Positions 1 through 5,544 of a DNA stretch of 5,544 nucleotides are shown piece by piece. The notes beneath the pieces are model-generated. The model was given only the letters and a program-made list of their open reading frames with translations. It ran no database searches and was not told the origin of the DNA. The translations under genes and the position numbers were made by a program. Source of the DNA: Paucihalobacter sp036825875 (GTDB lineage: Bacteria > Bacteroidota > Bacteroidia > Flavobacteriales > Flavobacteriaceae). Where the stretch lies: NCBI RefSeq assembly GCF_036825875.1, contig NZ_DAISXK010000076.1, positions 1 to 5,544 of the forward strand, read 5' to 3'. The first letter of the stretch is position 1; every line of letters begins with the position of its first letter.

Positions 1-1382
1 TTGTCTTCGGTGATAATATGCACGCGTGCTGTTGAGCAATCTTTATTGTTGGGGTTTATTTTTTTGATATTGTGTTGTGGGTCTATGCGATAAAAACCAC
101 CGGTGCGTGTAGCTATCCATATATTTTCCTTTCGGTCTTTGGAGATATGCAAGATATAGTCTGAATTCATTTGACTTCTAATTGCCGATATATCAACAAA
201 TGCATTCTTGCCTTTGTCATATAAATTCAATCCGGATGTGGAGCCAATCCACAATAAATTATCCTTTGTTTCTACAAAGGAATTGATGTTTTTTTCCGAT
301 AAGGCATTAGGCAATGAAAAGTTTCTATAATGAATAAAATCAGGCTCGGCATACTCTATTTTACCAATGCCGTTTCTGGTGCCCACCCAAACAACGCCGT
401 CATTGGATTGTGTTAAGCTAAGCACGTGGTTATGAACCAAACTTTTTTCATCTTCTCTAATGTTCTGATACAAGTAATAACTATTCTTCTTGCTATCAAA
501 AAACAGTAAACCGGAATGTGTTCCAATGTAAAATTGATGAGTATTTATTGGATGTATTTTTTGAAAGCTAACAGCCGTATTTAAAGGAGAAACTTCTGAA
601 GAAGCTAATAACATTTTATCAGTATTGTTTGAAATATCTATTTCAAGTAAACCGGCATTACACCCCACTAGCAATTTTTCATTATGCCATTTGATATCGT
701 AAATATCCCCTAGTTGAATTGCATTTGAAAAAGGACTATGGGTATGGTAAGTGGGTTCAAAAGTCTGGGTGTTGAAATGTGTGAGACCATTATCGGTTCT
801 CAGCCAAAGATTGCCTTTGCCATCTGCGGATACGATACCGGTATAGTTGTCTTGTAAAACACCTTCTGGCGAAATGGTGGAGAGGTATAGCTGGGATGTT
901 TTTTTATTTTTATCAAAGCGAATAAGCCCTTCATTAGCGCCAATCCAAAGAATCCCTTCAATATCTTCATAAATTGAAAAAATGCGGTTGCTGGGAAATG
1001 AATTTGGGTCATTGGGTAACTTAGTAAAACGTTTGATAACGCCTGTTTTCAGATCTAGACTATTGAGTCCACCGCCAAAAGTAGCTATCCAAAGAACACC
1101 ATTGGCATCTTCATACAAATCCCAGATGTAATTGTTACTGATACTATTGAGATTGTTGCGCTCCTGCCGGTAGGTTTTAAAACCGGTTCCATCATATTTG
1201 TTAAGACCGTCGTGGGTGCCAAACCACATAAAGCCTTTGCTATCCTGAAGTATTGCAGTTACTGAGTTTTGTGAAAGTCCGTCTTTGACGCTTAAATGAG
1301 AAAAAACCACATCAGGACTTTGGGCAATTGACAAATTACCACAAACTATTGCCATGAGAAAGATTAAAAAAATAGCCTTCAT
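1..1382 (-). CDS. Two-component regulator propeller (Reg_prop) sensor protein, N-terminal part, cut by window edge
   Basis: Seen: an uninterrupted frame of 460 codons runs from an ATG at 1382 off the left edge. An in-frame TAG lies two codons upstream (1388-1386), so translation cannot start earlier. Residues 1-20 form a signal peptide (MKAIFLIFLM...SIA, likely cut before Q21). The rest consists of propeller repeats of the form W-[IVF]-G-T-x-x-G-L-x-x-[YF]-D. I count nine, beginning near W53, W98, W146, W193, L238, Y285, W332, W378 and W422; those at L238 and Y285 lack the tryptophan. Family knowledge: such repeats form the periplasmic ligand-sensing propellers of hybrid two-component systems, usually followed by a Y_Y_Y domain, one transmembrane helix and a histidine kinase, often with a receiver and AraC-type DNA-binding domain. 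None of these C-terminal parts is inside the window, so the output domain is unknown; a LuxR-type or diguanylate cyclase output is also possible. Inference: an envelope sensor for a sugar or other nutrient. Its start codon lies in a hairpin (1380-1406). Confidence 0.9.
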   Translation of the reverse strand, partial: MKAIFLIFLMAIVCGNLSIAQSPDVVFSHLSVKDGLSQNSVTAILQDSKGFMWFGTHDGLNKYDGTGFKTYRQERNNLNSISNNYIWDLYEDANGVLWIATFGGGLNSLDLKTGVIKRFTKLPNDPNSFPSNRIFSIYEDIEGILWIGANEGLIRFDKNKKTSQLYLSTISPEGVLQDNYTGIVSADGKGNLWLRTDNGLTHFNTQTFEPTYHTHSPFSNAIQLGDIYDIKWHNEKLLVGCNAGLLEIDISNNTDKMLLASSEVSPLNTAVSFQKIHPINTHQFYIGTHSGLLFFDSKKNSYYLYQNIREDEKSLVHNHVLSLTQSNDGVVWVGTRNGIGKIEYAEPDFIHYRNFSLPNALSEKNINSFVETKDNLLWIGSTSGLNLYDKGKNAFVDISAIRSQMNSDYILHISKDRKENIWIATRTGGFYRIDPQHNIKKINPNNKDCSTARVHIITED

Positions 1383-1406
1383 TTTCTATAGGTTAAATAG
1401 AAAATG
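1380..1406 (-). promoter_or_regulatory. Perfect 10-bp hairpin that includes the sensor gene's start codon
   Basis: Seen: on the coding (minus) strand the arms are CATTTTCTAT and ATAGAAAATG, exact reverse complements separated by the 7-nt loop TTAACCT. The last three bases of the second arm are the ATG of the propeller sensor. In mRNA the start codon and its A-rich upstream bases would therefore be base-paired. The stem can be extended by CTT/AAG across a 3-nt bulge. Inference: it may lower or condition translation initiation, or serve as a DNA dyad for a regulator. The stem is AU-rich, so stability is moderate. The inverted repeat is certain; its function is not. Confidence 0.5.
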
Positions 1407-1471
1407 TTAAAGTACTATTTTTTTGGATTGTTTGAATCGAAAAATCTACTTTTCAGTGTGTTGCATCAGAT

Positions 1472-1498
1472 GGAACTGCTAAATATGATAAGCATTCC
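1472..1498 (-). terminator. Imperfect hairpin directly after the lipoprotein gene, possible 3'-end structure
   Basis: Seen: on the minus strand GGAATGCT and AGCA-G-TTCC pair over 8 bp with one bulged G, around the 10-nt loop TATCATATTT. The stem begins 3 nt after the TAA of the lipoprotein gene. No T-run follows on the minus strand; the T-rich flank lies on the other side, as for a plus-strand terminator, yet no plus-strand gene is present. It may protect the mRNA 3' end or be a weak terminator. The fold is clear but the role is a guess. Confidence 0.3.
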
Positions 1499-1500
1499 TT

Positions 1501-2091
1501 TTATTTCAATCCTTTAAAATTGAAATTTTTAAGAACTGCCCAACTTTCTTCCGGGTTGTAACCTTTGGCATTGAGATTCACATAAAACCGATCACTATTT
1601 TGAAGCATTTGCAATTCGGTTCTGTTTTGTAAAGTATGGTATTCTTCAACCGCTCTAATACCGTTTTTGGTAACCGTGCGTTTGTAACTCTCGTTTGTTT
1701 CTTCATCAAAATTCATAGAAAACATCATTGTTAAACCCATCGTGGAAGCGGCTCCCATTTCACCGGCACGGTCAATAACATTGAGCTTTATTTCTTTGGA
1801 TCTGTCTTCGTTTTGATAAGTTGCTTCAATAGAGCTAATGTTAACCATCATAGCGTTTCCGGCAGTGTATTTAGTGCGCTTCAAACCATCAATTTCATCG
1901 GGCAACCATGCCTTAAAGTCTTCTTTACTTATGGGCGTAATTTTTGACAAATCAGCTACTTCTTCTTTCATTTCTTCCATTTTAGTAGCTGCTTTGATGG
2001 TGTTTTTGACATTTTTTAGGTCGGTAGATGTTTTGTCGTTTTTACATGATGAAACAAAAAATATACAAAATAGAATTAGTGTAAATTTCAT
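1501..2091 (-). CDS. Putative lipoprotein of unknown function, 196 aa
   Basis: Seen: the start at 2091 is preferred over an upstream in-frame ATG at 2118 because it gives a compact lipoprotein signal peptide: MKF, a hydrophobic stretch, then a lipobox V13-S14-S15-C16. The 2118 start would add nine residues (MFNYLIFKI) in front. After Cys16 comes a charged, probably helical linker (about residues 17-50, rich in K, E and D). A mixed domain follows with a 'LPDEIDGLKR' stretch at 63-72 and a Gly/Met-rich segment near 109-125. The protein ends in GLK and a TAA stop. I do not recognise the family. The two flanking residues after the Cys are Lys-Asn rather than acidic, so surface export is not indicated. 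It is probably anchored in the outer or inner membrane facing the periplasm. The sensor gene lies 118 bp downstream in the same direction, so co-expression is possible. Function unknown. Confidence 0.85.
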   Translation of the reverse strand: MKFTLILFCIFFVSSCKNDKTSTDLKNVKNTIKAATKMEEMKEEVADLSKITPISKEDFKAWLPDEIDGLKRTKYTAGNAMMVNISSIEATYQNEDRSKEIKLNVIDRAGEMGAASTMGLTMMFSMNFDEETNESYKRTVTKNGIRAVEEYHTLQNRTELQMLQNSDRFYVNLNAKGYNPEESWAVLKNFNFKGLK

Positions 2092-2122
2092 AATCTTAAA
2101 TATTAGATAGTTAAACAAGTTG

Positions 2123-2146
2123 TGTTCTTATTACAAGTTAAGAACA
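2123..2146. promoter_or_regulatory. Perfect 8-bp inverted repeat upstream of the lipoprotein gene
   Basis: Seen: TGTTCTTA (2123-2130) and TAAGAACA (2139-2146) are exact reverse complements separated by 8 nt. The repeat lies 32-55 nt upstream of the lipoprotein start codon, where an operator or 5'-UTR hairpin would be expected. Inference only: candidate binding site for a dimeric regulator or an mRNA stem. No match to the Bacteroidota promoter pattern (TTTG / TAnnTTTG) was found nearby to position it relative to transcription. Confidence 0.35.
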
Positions 2147-2171
2147 AGATATTTATTTAAACAGTGAAGTG

Positions 2172-2191
2172 AATCACCTCATTGGGTGATT
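2172..2191. terminator. 7-bp hairpin between the DUF6095 gene and the lipoprotein gene, possible terminator
   Basis: Seen: AATCACC (2172-2178) and GGTGATT (2185-2191) pair perfectly around the 6-nt loop TCATTG. On the plus strand the stem runs into TTTTT (2190-2194), the usual layout of an intrinsic terminator. On the minus strand, where the genes lie, the stem is preceded by an A-run and followed by CACTTCACTG, so it lacks the U-tract. It stands about 50 nt beyond the end of the murQ-DUF6095 pair, in the right place to end that transcript. Orientation and function are uncertain. Confidence 0.35.
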
Positions 2192-2240
2192 TTTAGATAG
2201 ATGGTATTTGAAGCGTATAAAAAAACTTAATTCTAAAAAG

Positions 2241-2477
2241 CTATTTCTTTCCTTTAAACATACTATTCATAATAGTATTAAGACCGTAAAATGCAAGAAT
2301 TAGGGAGGTGACACAAATTAATGCACCGACAATTAAGGTTATTAAATACAGATTCCCTTCTGGATTTGCAAAGGCGATGTAAAGCAGTGTAGGTCCAATA
2401 AACATACATAGTGCCGTGATTACCATAATTTTAATGCCTTTTACCAGCATCTCTTTATCGGTTCTATTGGTTTCCAT
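2241..2477 (-). CDS. Small two-helix membrane protein, DUF6095-like, 78 aa
   Basis: Seen: a short polar N-terminus (METNRTDKEM) is followed by two hydrophobic segments, about residues 15-37 and 43-66. They are separated by a short polar turn (NPEGN), and the protein ends in a basic tail (KGKK). This predicts a hairpin inner-membrane protein with both ends in the cytoplasm by the positive-inside rule. The length, the 'KG-I-K' motif before helix one and the position right after murQ match my recollection of the DUF6095 family of Flavobacteriia, whose function is unknown. The ATG at 2477 overlaps the murQ 3' end by 14 bp in another frame, suggesting translational coupling. An alternative start at M10 (2450) would remove the overlap. 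Inference: co-expressed with MurQ, but nothing in the residues indicates catalysis or transport. Confidence 0.8.
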   Translation of the reverse strand: METNRTDKEMLVKGIKIMVITALCMFIGPTLLYIAFANPEGNLYLITLIVGALICVTSLILAFYGLNTIMNSMFKGKK

Positions 2478-3285
2478 CTTTGTAATTTTGAATGGCTAAT
2501 CTCACATTTTTATATTTTAAAAGTAAGGCTTGGGCTTCTTGTTGTGGAAGGTTTAATTCATCCATGATCATATTTGTACCTCTCTCAACCAGCTTCTTAT
2601 TGCTTAATTGCATGTCTACCATTTTGTTGCCTTTTACCCTGTTGAGTTTTATCATGACAGCGGTAGAAATCATATTTAAGATCATTTTTTGAGCAGTTCC
2701 GGCTTTCATACGTGAACTCCCTGTGATAAACTCCGGGCCTACAACTACCGAAATAGGAAATTGCGCCAGAATTGCCAACGGACTTCCGGGATTGCATGTA
2801 ATGCTTCCTGTTAAAATATTATTTTTATTGCAGTTTTCGAGAGCGCCTATAACATATGGCGTCGTGCCAGATGCTGCTATACCGATGACTACATCGTTAG
2901 TGTTTATCTTGTGTGACTTTAAATCTTCCCAACCTTGGGTTAATGAATCTTCAGCGAATTCTACAGCTTTTCGGATGGCCTTATCGCCTCCTGCAATTAA
3001 TCCGATTACCATATCGTGAGGAACGCCAAAGGTTGGTGGACATTCACTAGCGTCTAAAATTCCCAGTCTGCCGCTGGTACCGGCGCCAATATAAAACAAG
3101 CGACCACCGTTTTTCATTTTTCCCGAGATTTGATCGACAAGAATTTCTATTTGTGGGATGACTTGTTCTACGGCTAATGCAACGGTATAGTCTTCTTTAT
3201 TGATCGATTGTAAGATTTGCGTGGTACTCATAGTTTCAATATTTGAGTAATGCGAATCGGATTCTGTGATTTTTTTGAATTGCAT
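2464..3285 (-). CDS. murQ: N-acetylmuramic acid 6-phosphate etherase (MurQ), 273 aa
   Basis: Function (family knowledge): this cytoplasmic enzyme cleaves the D-lactyl ether of MurNAc-6-phosphate to give GlcNAc-6-phosphate and D-lactate, feeding peptidoglycan-derived sugar back into amino-sugar metabolism. Seen: one SIS (sugar isomerase) domain spans about residues 45-210. It has the phosphosugar-binding loops GAGTSGRLG (67-75) and AASGTTP (137-143), then CNPGSPL (164-170), and the GCKR/MurQ signature from G183 to T197 (GPEF-TGSSRMKAGT). Glu81 and Glu112 align by context with the catalytic glutamates of E. coli MurQ (Glu83 and Glu114). A small helical C-terminal region follows. The length is close to that of other Bacteroidota members and slightly below E. 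coli's. An in-frame TAG two codons upstream of the ATG fixes this as the earliest start. The DUF6095-like gene overlaps its 3' end. No MurNAc kinase or transporter gene is present here, so those steps must be encoded elsewhere. Confidence 0.97.
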   Translation of the reverse strand: MQFKKITESDSHYSNIETMSTTQILQSINKEDYTVALAVEQVIPQIEILVDQISGKMKNGGRLFYIGAGTSGRLGILDASECPPTFGVPHDMVIGLIAGGDKAIRKAVEFAEDSLTQGWEDLKSHKINTNDVVIGIAASGTTPYVIGALENCNKNNILTGSITCNPGSPLAILAQFPISVVVGPEFITGSSRMKAGTAQKMILNMISTAVMIKLNRVKGNKMVDMQLSNKKLVERGTNMIMDELNLPQQEAQALLLKYKNVRLAIQNYKDGNQ

Positions 3286-3407
3286 AGGCTAAAATTACAG
3301 GTTTTTTGCATTGATAAATACAAGCTGTTTACTTTTTATCGTCTTCCACACAATAAATCGATATGTAATCAAAAAAACAAGTAATTAAGTTGAGTTTGGT
3401 ATAAGCA

Positions 3408-3421
3408 GAAAGTTTACTTTC
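3408..3421. promoter_or_regulatory. 14-bp palindrome upstream of murQ
   Basis: Seen: GAAAGT-TT-ACTTTC is a perfect palindrome with 6-bp arms and a 2-bp centre, lying about 123 bp upstream of the murQ start codon. The 2-nt centre is too tight for a good RNA hairpin, so a DNA operator for a dimeric regulator is the more natural reading. In AT-rich spacer DNA such a palindrome can also occur by chance. Function is inferred only from shape and position. Confidence 0.25.
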
Positions 3422-3465
3422 AAGATTTTTTTATAACGTTCATTTTATCACCTTTTATACTTTAA

Positions 3466-3498
3466 GTAGGGCTTTGGTAGGACTTTGGTAGGACTTTG
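3466..3498. repeat. Three tandem copies of an 11-bp repeat in the murQ upstream spacer
   Basis: Seen: GTAGGGCTTTG (3466-3476), GTAGGACTTTG (3477-3487) and GTAGGACTTTG (3488-3498) abut without gaps; the first differs from the others by one base (G for A at position 6). The unit is about one helical turn, so each copy presents the same DNA face. The array lies 61 bp past the stop of the DUF4249 gene and about 180 bp before murQ. It could be a protein-binding array, a transcribed 3'-UTR element, or a minisatellite produced by slippage. Confidence 0.85.
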
Positions 3499-3508
3499 AT
3501 ACGTCCTA
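3489..3508. repeat. Inverted repeat joining the 11-bp array to a reversed core copy
   Basis: Seen: TAGGAC (3489-3494, inside the third repeat unit) and GTCCTA (3503-3508) are exact reverse complements with the 8-nt loop TTTGATAC. The reversed core could equally pair with the identical core of unit two, giving alternative hairpins. No T-run follows on the minus strand, so it is not a standard terminator of the receptor/DUF4249 transcript, though it sits 52 nt past its last stop codon. Biological role unknown. Confidence 0.5.
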
Positions 3509-3559
3509 AACTAACTATTCAGGTTATAAAACAAATCCTATTTTCACTATAACAGACAA

Positions 3560-4375
3560 TTATTCGACGACGTAAATAAACTCATCCATTTCTGAGAGTC
3601 TAAAATACCCAAATGGAAAGTGATCTGGATTGGTTTGATTTACCATATTACCTCTAACCGTGGCTGGCTGGGTTTCAAATGGTCCACCGCCTTCTTCACT
3701 AATTTGTTGTAATAAAATGAACATATAGTTGTAAAAACGCTCTGATGTACCGTGAATTCTAATGGTTACTTCGTCGCCTGCGCTAAGTTCTTCTTCAGTG
3801 TAAAAGCCAAACATTTGATTGCCGTTGGTAAACTCATCATTGTAACCTTCAAGACTCGGAATGGTTGGAATATCATTTATAAATTCAAAAAAATAGTAGT
3901 CTTCTGAATCCAGCGGATCATGGAAAAAGGCCTTTAATTCAGTTTCTTCACCACTAAAACCACCACTATCGTTTTGCTCCACAAAGTCTATAGGAACCAC
4001 GGGTTGAAGCGTTTCAGTGCCTGAGTAGGTTTCTCCGTCATAAATGATAGTAAGATTATAAGTTTCACCAATAATTGGTATAAAATTATTGTTGATATAG
4101 ATCCCACTATTACCAATTTCGTTGAATATGAAGTTGTTATTACTACTATCTGTAATGACTATTTCTGCATCATTGGCTGGAGGAACTGTTTCATCAAAAA
4201 ATGGCGCTGTTAGCGATAATTTTATAGTTTGTTCATTTCCTGTGGTTCCTTTTTGCCAATTAATAGAGGCTTCAATAACCAATCTTGGTGCCTCGGTGTT
4301 TAAATCTACATCAATGACGTCTTCGCAAGACAAAAGAGTGATAAAGACCAATAGGTATGTAACTAATTGTTTCAT
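3560..4375 (-). CDS. DUF4249 family lipoprotein, 271 aa, partner of the TonB-dependent receptor
   Basis: Seen: a signal peptide with lipobox L14-L15-S16-C17 gives a lipid-anchored protein. The mature end CEDVIDVDLN is strongly acidic right after the cysteine. The body is rich in beta-prone, Asn/Asp/Thr-containing segments: an early 'LVIEASINW' strand, 'GETYNLTIIYDGETYSGTETLQP' type strands in the middle, and a closing 'GYFRLSE' segment near the C-terminus. These match the usual order of DUF4249 proteins. Family knowledge: DUF4249 lipoproteins of Bacteroidota are commonly encoded right after a TonB-dependent receptor; their function is not established. Here the ATG follows the receptor's TAA by 2 nt, so the two are almost certainly co-translated. 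Inference: the acidic residues after the Cys resemble the lipoprotein export signal described in Flavobacteriia, so the protein may be exposed on the cell surface and assist the receptor in ligand capture, in the manner of SusD. The ligand is unknown. Confidence 0.9.
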   Translation of the reverse strand: MKQLVTYLLVFITLLSCEDVIDVDLNTEAPRLVIEASINWQKGTTGNEQTIKLSLTAPFFDETVPPANDAEIVITDSSNNNFIFNEIGNSGIYINNNFIPIIGETYNLTIIYDGETYSGTETLQPVVPIDFVEQNDSGGFSGEETELKAFFHDPLDSEDYYFFEFINDIPTIPSLEGYNDEFTNGNQMFGFYTEEELSAGDEVTIRIHGTSERFYNYMFILLQQISEEGGGPFETQPATVRGNMVNQTNPDHFPFGYFRLSEMDEFIYVVE

Positions 4376-4377
4376 AT

Positions 4378-5544
4378 TTAGAACTTAAAATTGTAGGTTA
4401 CGGATGGTATGATACCAAAAATTGCCAGTCGTACTGCTTCATTTTGTCCAGTATTTCTGTTTTGTCTAAAATCTATAGAAGCTGCATTTCTGCGATTGTA
4501 GGCATTGTAAATGCTAAAAACCCATTCACCTTTCCATCGTTTGGTACTATCTGGTTTTGGGTTGTAAATGGCCGAAACATCAAGCCTGTGGTAACTGGGC
4601 AATCGGCTTGCGTTTCGCGATTCAAAACTTGGTACAGACAAACCGTTATATACATATTGTCCGTTTGGAAAGGTTACTGGCAAACCCGTTTGAAATATAA
4701 AATTAGAGCTAAAACTCCATTTTTCGCTTACCTTATAGCTTGCTGTAAGTGAGATGTCGTGTGTTTTATCCCAAGGTGTACTGTACCACTCGCCGTTGTT
4801 GATACCGGTTTCGAGAGGAGTTCGTCCTGGAGTTTGCTGTTCAGATTTTGATAGGGTATAGGCTAGCCAACCTTTAAAGGCACCTTCATTTTTTCGTAAT
4901 AAGATCTCTAAGCCATAGGCGCGACTTCGTCCATTTAATACAATTTGTTCTATGGCATTATTAGCAATTAAATCAGCACCATCAATATAATCTATTCTAT
5001 TTTGAATGGTTTTGTAGAAGCTCTCTATTTCTAGTGAATACGCATCATTTTGAATCGTTTTAAAATATCCAATCGCAAATTGATCTAGCAACTGCGGTTT
5101 TATAAAATTACCACTGGGTGCCCAAACATCTAATGGTGTTGGAGAACTTGTATTTGATAATAAATGCAAGTATTGACTCATTCGGTTGTAGCTTGCTTTT
5201 ACAGCTGTATTTTGATTTAACTGATAAGACATAGAAAATCGTGGTTCAAAATTTAAAAACGATTCAATTACATCAGAGCGATTAGAACTTTCGGTTCCAA
5301 TTGGTCTGGCTTTTTCATAAATTTGAAGGTCTTGATTAAACACCACAGCTTCATCATTTTCATATACATTTAATTCATCTTGACCTAGTCTTAAAAACGA
5401 ACTCATTCTTAAACCATAAGACACCGAAAAATTATCGCTAATTTGTTGTTCAGCATCAACGTAAAGGGCATTTTCAAAGGCGTATTTTTTAATAAGGTCA
5501 AACGAATTTATTCCTGAAGTTTCAGTTGTCGGTCTAATTTCGCC
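4378..5544 (-). CDS. TonB-dependent outer-membrane receptor, C-terminal 388 residues, cut by window edge
   Basis: Seen: the reading frame is open from the right edge (first codon GGC at 5544) to a TAA at 4380-4378. A GTG at 5424 is an internal valine codon, since the frame continues upstream with receptor-like sequence (GEIRPTTETSGINSFD...). The visible part is beta-barrel: many alternating polar/aromatic strands, e.g. 'SYQLNQNTAVKASYNRMSQYLHL', 'GLEILLRK', 'GWLAYTLSKSEQ', 'THDISLTASYKVSEKWSFSS' and 'YHRLDVSAIYNPK'. The protein ends in SVTYNFKF; a terminal aromatic residue is the usual signal for barrel assembly by BamA. The plug domain, TonB box and any carboxypeptidase-like N-terminal domain lie outside the window. 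Family knowledge: such receptors import a bound ligand through the outer membrane using TonB-ExbBD energy. The type that precedes a DUF4249 lipoprotein has no assigned substrate, so neither siderophore nor carbohydrate can be called from this fragment. Confidence 0.93.
   Translation of the reverse strand, partial: GEIRPTTETSGINSFDLIKKYAFENALYVDAEQQISDNFSVSYGLRMSSFLRLGQDELNVYENDEAVVFNQDLQIYEKARPIGTESSNRSDVIESFLNFEPRFSMSYQLNQNTAVKASYNRMSQYLHLLSNTSSPTPLDVWAPSGNFIKPQLLDQFAIGYFKTIQNDAYSLEIESFYKTIQNRIDYIDGADLIANNAIEQIVLNGRSRAYGLEILLRKNEGAFKGWLAYTLSKSEQQTPGRTPLETGINNGEWYSTPWDKTHDISLTASYKVSEKWSFSSNFIFQTGLPVTFPNGQYVYNGLSVPSFESRNASRLPSYHRLDVSAIYNPKPDSTKRWKGEWVFSIYNAYNRRNAASIDFRQNRNTGQNEAVRLAIFGIIPSVTYNFKF

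Noticed and set aside
800..1012. A 70-codon frame on the minus strand inside the propeller sensor gene
   Set aside because: It lies wholly within the sensor frame, which shows regular propeller repeats through the same region. This is a shadow in another frame.
1838..2110. A 90-codon plus-strand frame opposite the lipoprotein gene, with hydrophobic stretches
   Set aside because: It is antisense to a gene with a clear lipoprotein signal and has no recognisable domain.
3420..3443. A 7-residue reading frame on the minus strand (MNVIKKS, then TGA) with AGGTGAT just upstream, as a possible leader peptide for murQ
   Set aside because: Only 3 nt separate the Shine-Dalgarno-like bases from the ATG, Bacteroidota rarely use such sites, and the peptide contains no informative codon run. 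The match is well within chance for AT-rich spacer DNA.
3286..3559. Search for a Bacteroidota-type promoter (TTTG, 19-21 bp, TAnnTTTG) upstream of murQ, and likewise in the spacers at 2092-2240 and 1383-1500
   Set aside because: The nearest look-alikes, such as TAATTTTA just before murQ and TAGGATTTG near 3530, miss a base, have wrong spacing, or sit too close to or far from the start codon, so no promoter is called.
4444..4752. A 102-codon plus-strand frame within the TonB-dependent receptor gene
   Set aside because: It is antisense to well-supported beta-barrel sequence and its translation resembles no protein I know.
5422..5424. GTG at 5424 as the start of a 348-residue protein
   Set aside because: The same frame stays open to the window edge with receptor-like sequence, so this GTG is an internal valine codon of a longer receptor.

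Overview
The window looks like chromosomal DNA from a Bacteroidota member, most likely a marine or environmental Flavobacteriia (inference). It is AT-rich, has no clear Shine-Dalgarno sites in front of its genes, and carries family types typical of that phylum: a TonB-dependent receptor paired with a DUF4249 lipoprotein, a two-component 'Reg_prop' propeller sensor, and a DUF6095-type small membrane protein. All six genes I can support lie on the minus strand, so transcription runs from high to low coordinates. Coding density is high. No mobile element, tRNA, rRNA or CRISPR array is visible.

Layout in the direction of transcription. (1) 5544-4378: the C-terminal 388 residues of a TonB-dependent outer-membrane receptor, whose N-terminus lies outside the window. 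(2) 4375-3560: a DUF4249 lipoprotein starting 2 nt after the receptor's stop, so the two form a translationally close pair. (3) 3559-3286: a 274-bp spacer holding three tandem 11-bp repeats, an inverted copy of their core, and a separate short palindrome. (4) 3285-2464: MurQ, the N-acetylmuramic acid 6-phosphate etherase of cell-wall sugar recycling. (5) 2477-2241: a 78-aa two-helix membrane protein of DUF6095 type, overlapping the murQ 3' end by 14 bp. (6) 2240-2092: a 149-bp spacer with two hairpin-capable inverted repeats. (7) 2091-1501: a lipoprotein of unknown function. (8) 1500-1383: a 118-bp spacer with one imperfect hairpin and one perfect 10-bp hairpin that contains the next gene's start codon. 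(9) 1382-1: the first 460 residues of an exported beta-propeller sensor, probably the N-terminus of a hybrid two-component regulator, cut by the window edge.

Functionally there are three modules. The receptor/DUF4249 pair probably takes up an unknown ligand across the outer membrane. MurQ with its small membrane partner handles a cytoplasmic peptidoglycan-recycling step. The lipoprotein and propeller sensor may be an envelope-sensing unit. Nothing in the sequence ties the modules into one pathway, and no other MurNAc-recycling gene (kinase, transporter, glucosaminidase) is visible.

I do not see a complete undescribed system. The most interesting signals are non-coding: the hairpin that pairs the sensor's start codon, and the 11-bp repeat array upstream of murQ. 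Both rest on direct sequence reading; their functions are inference.
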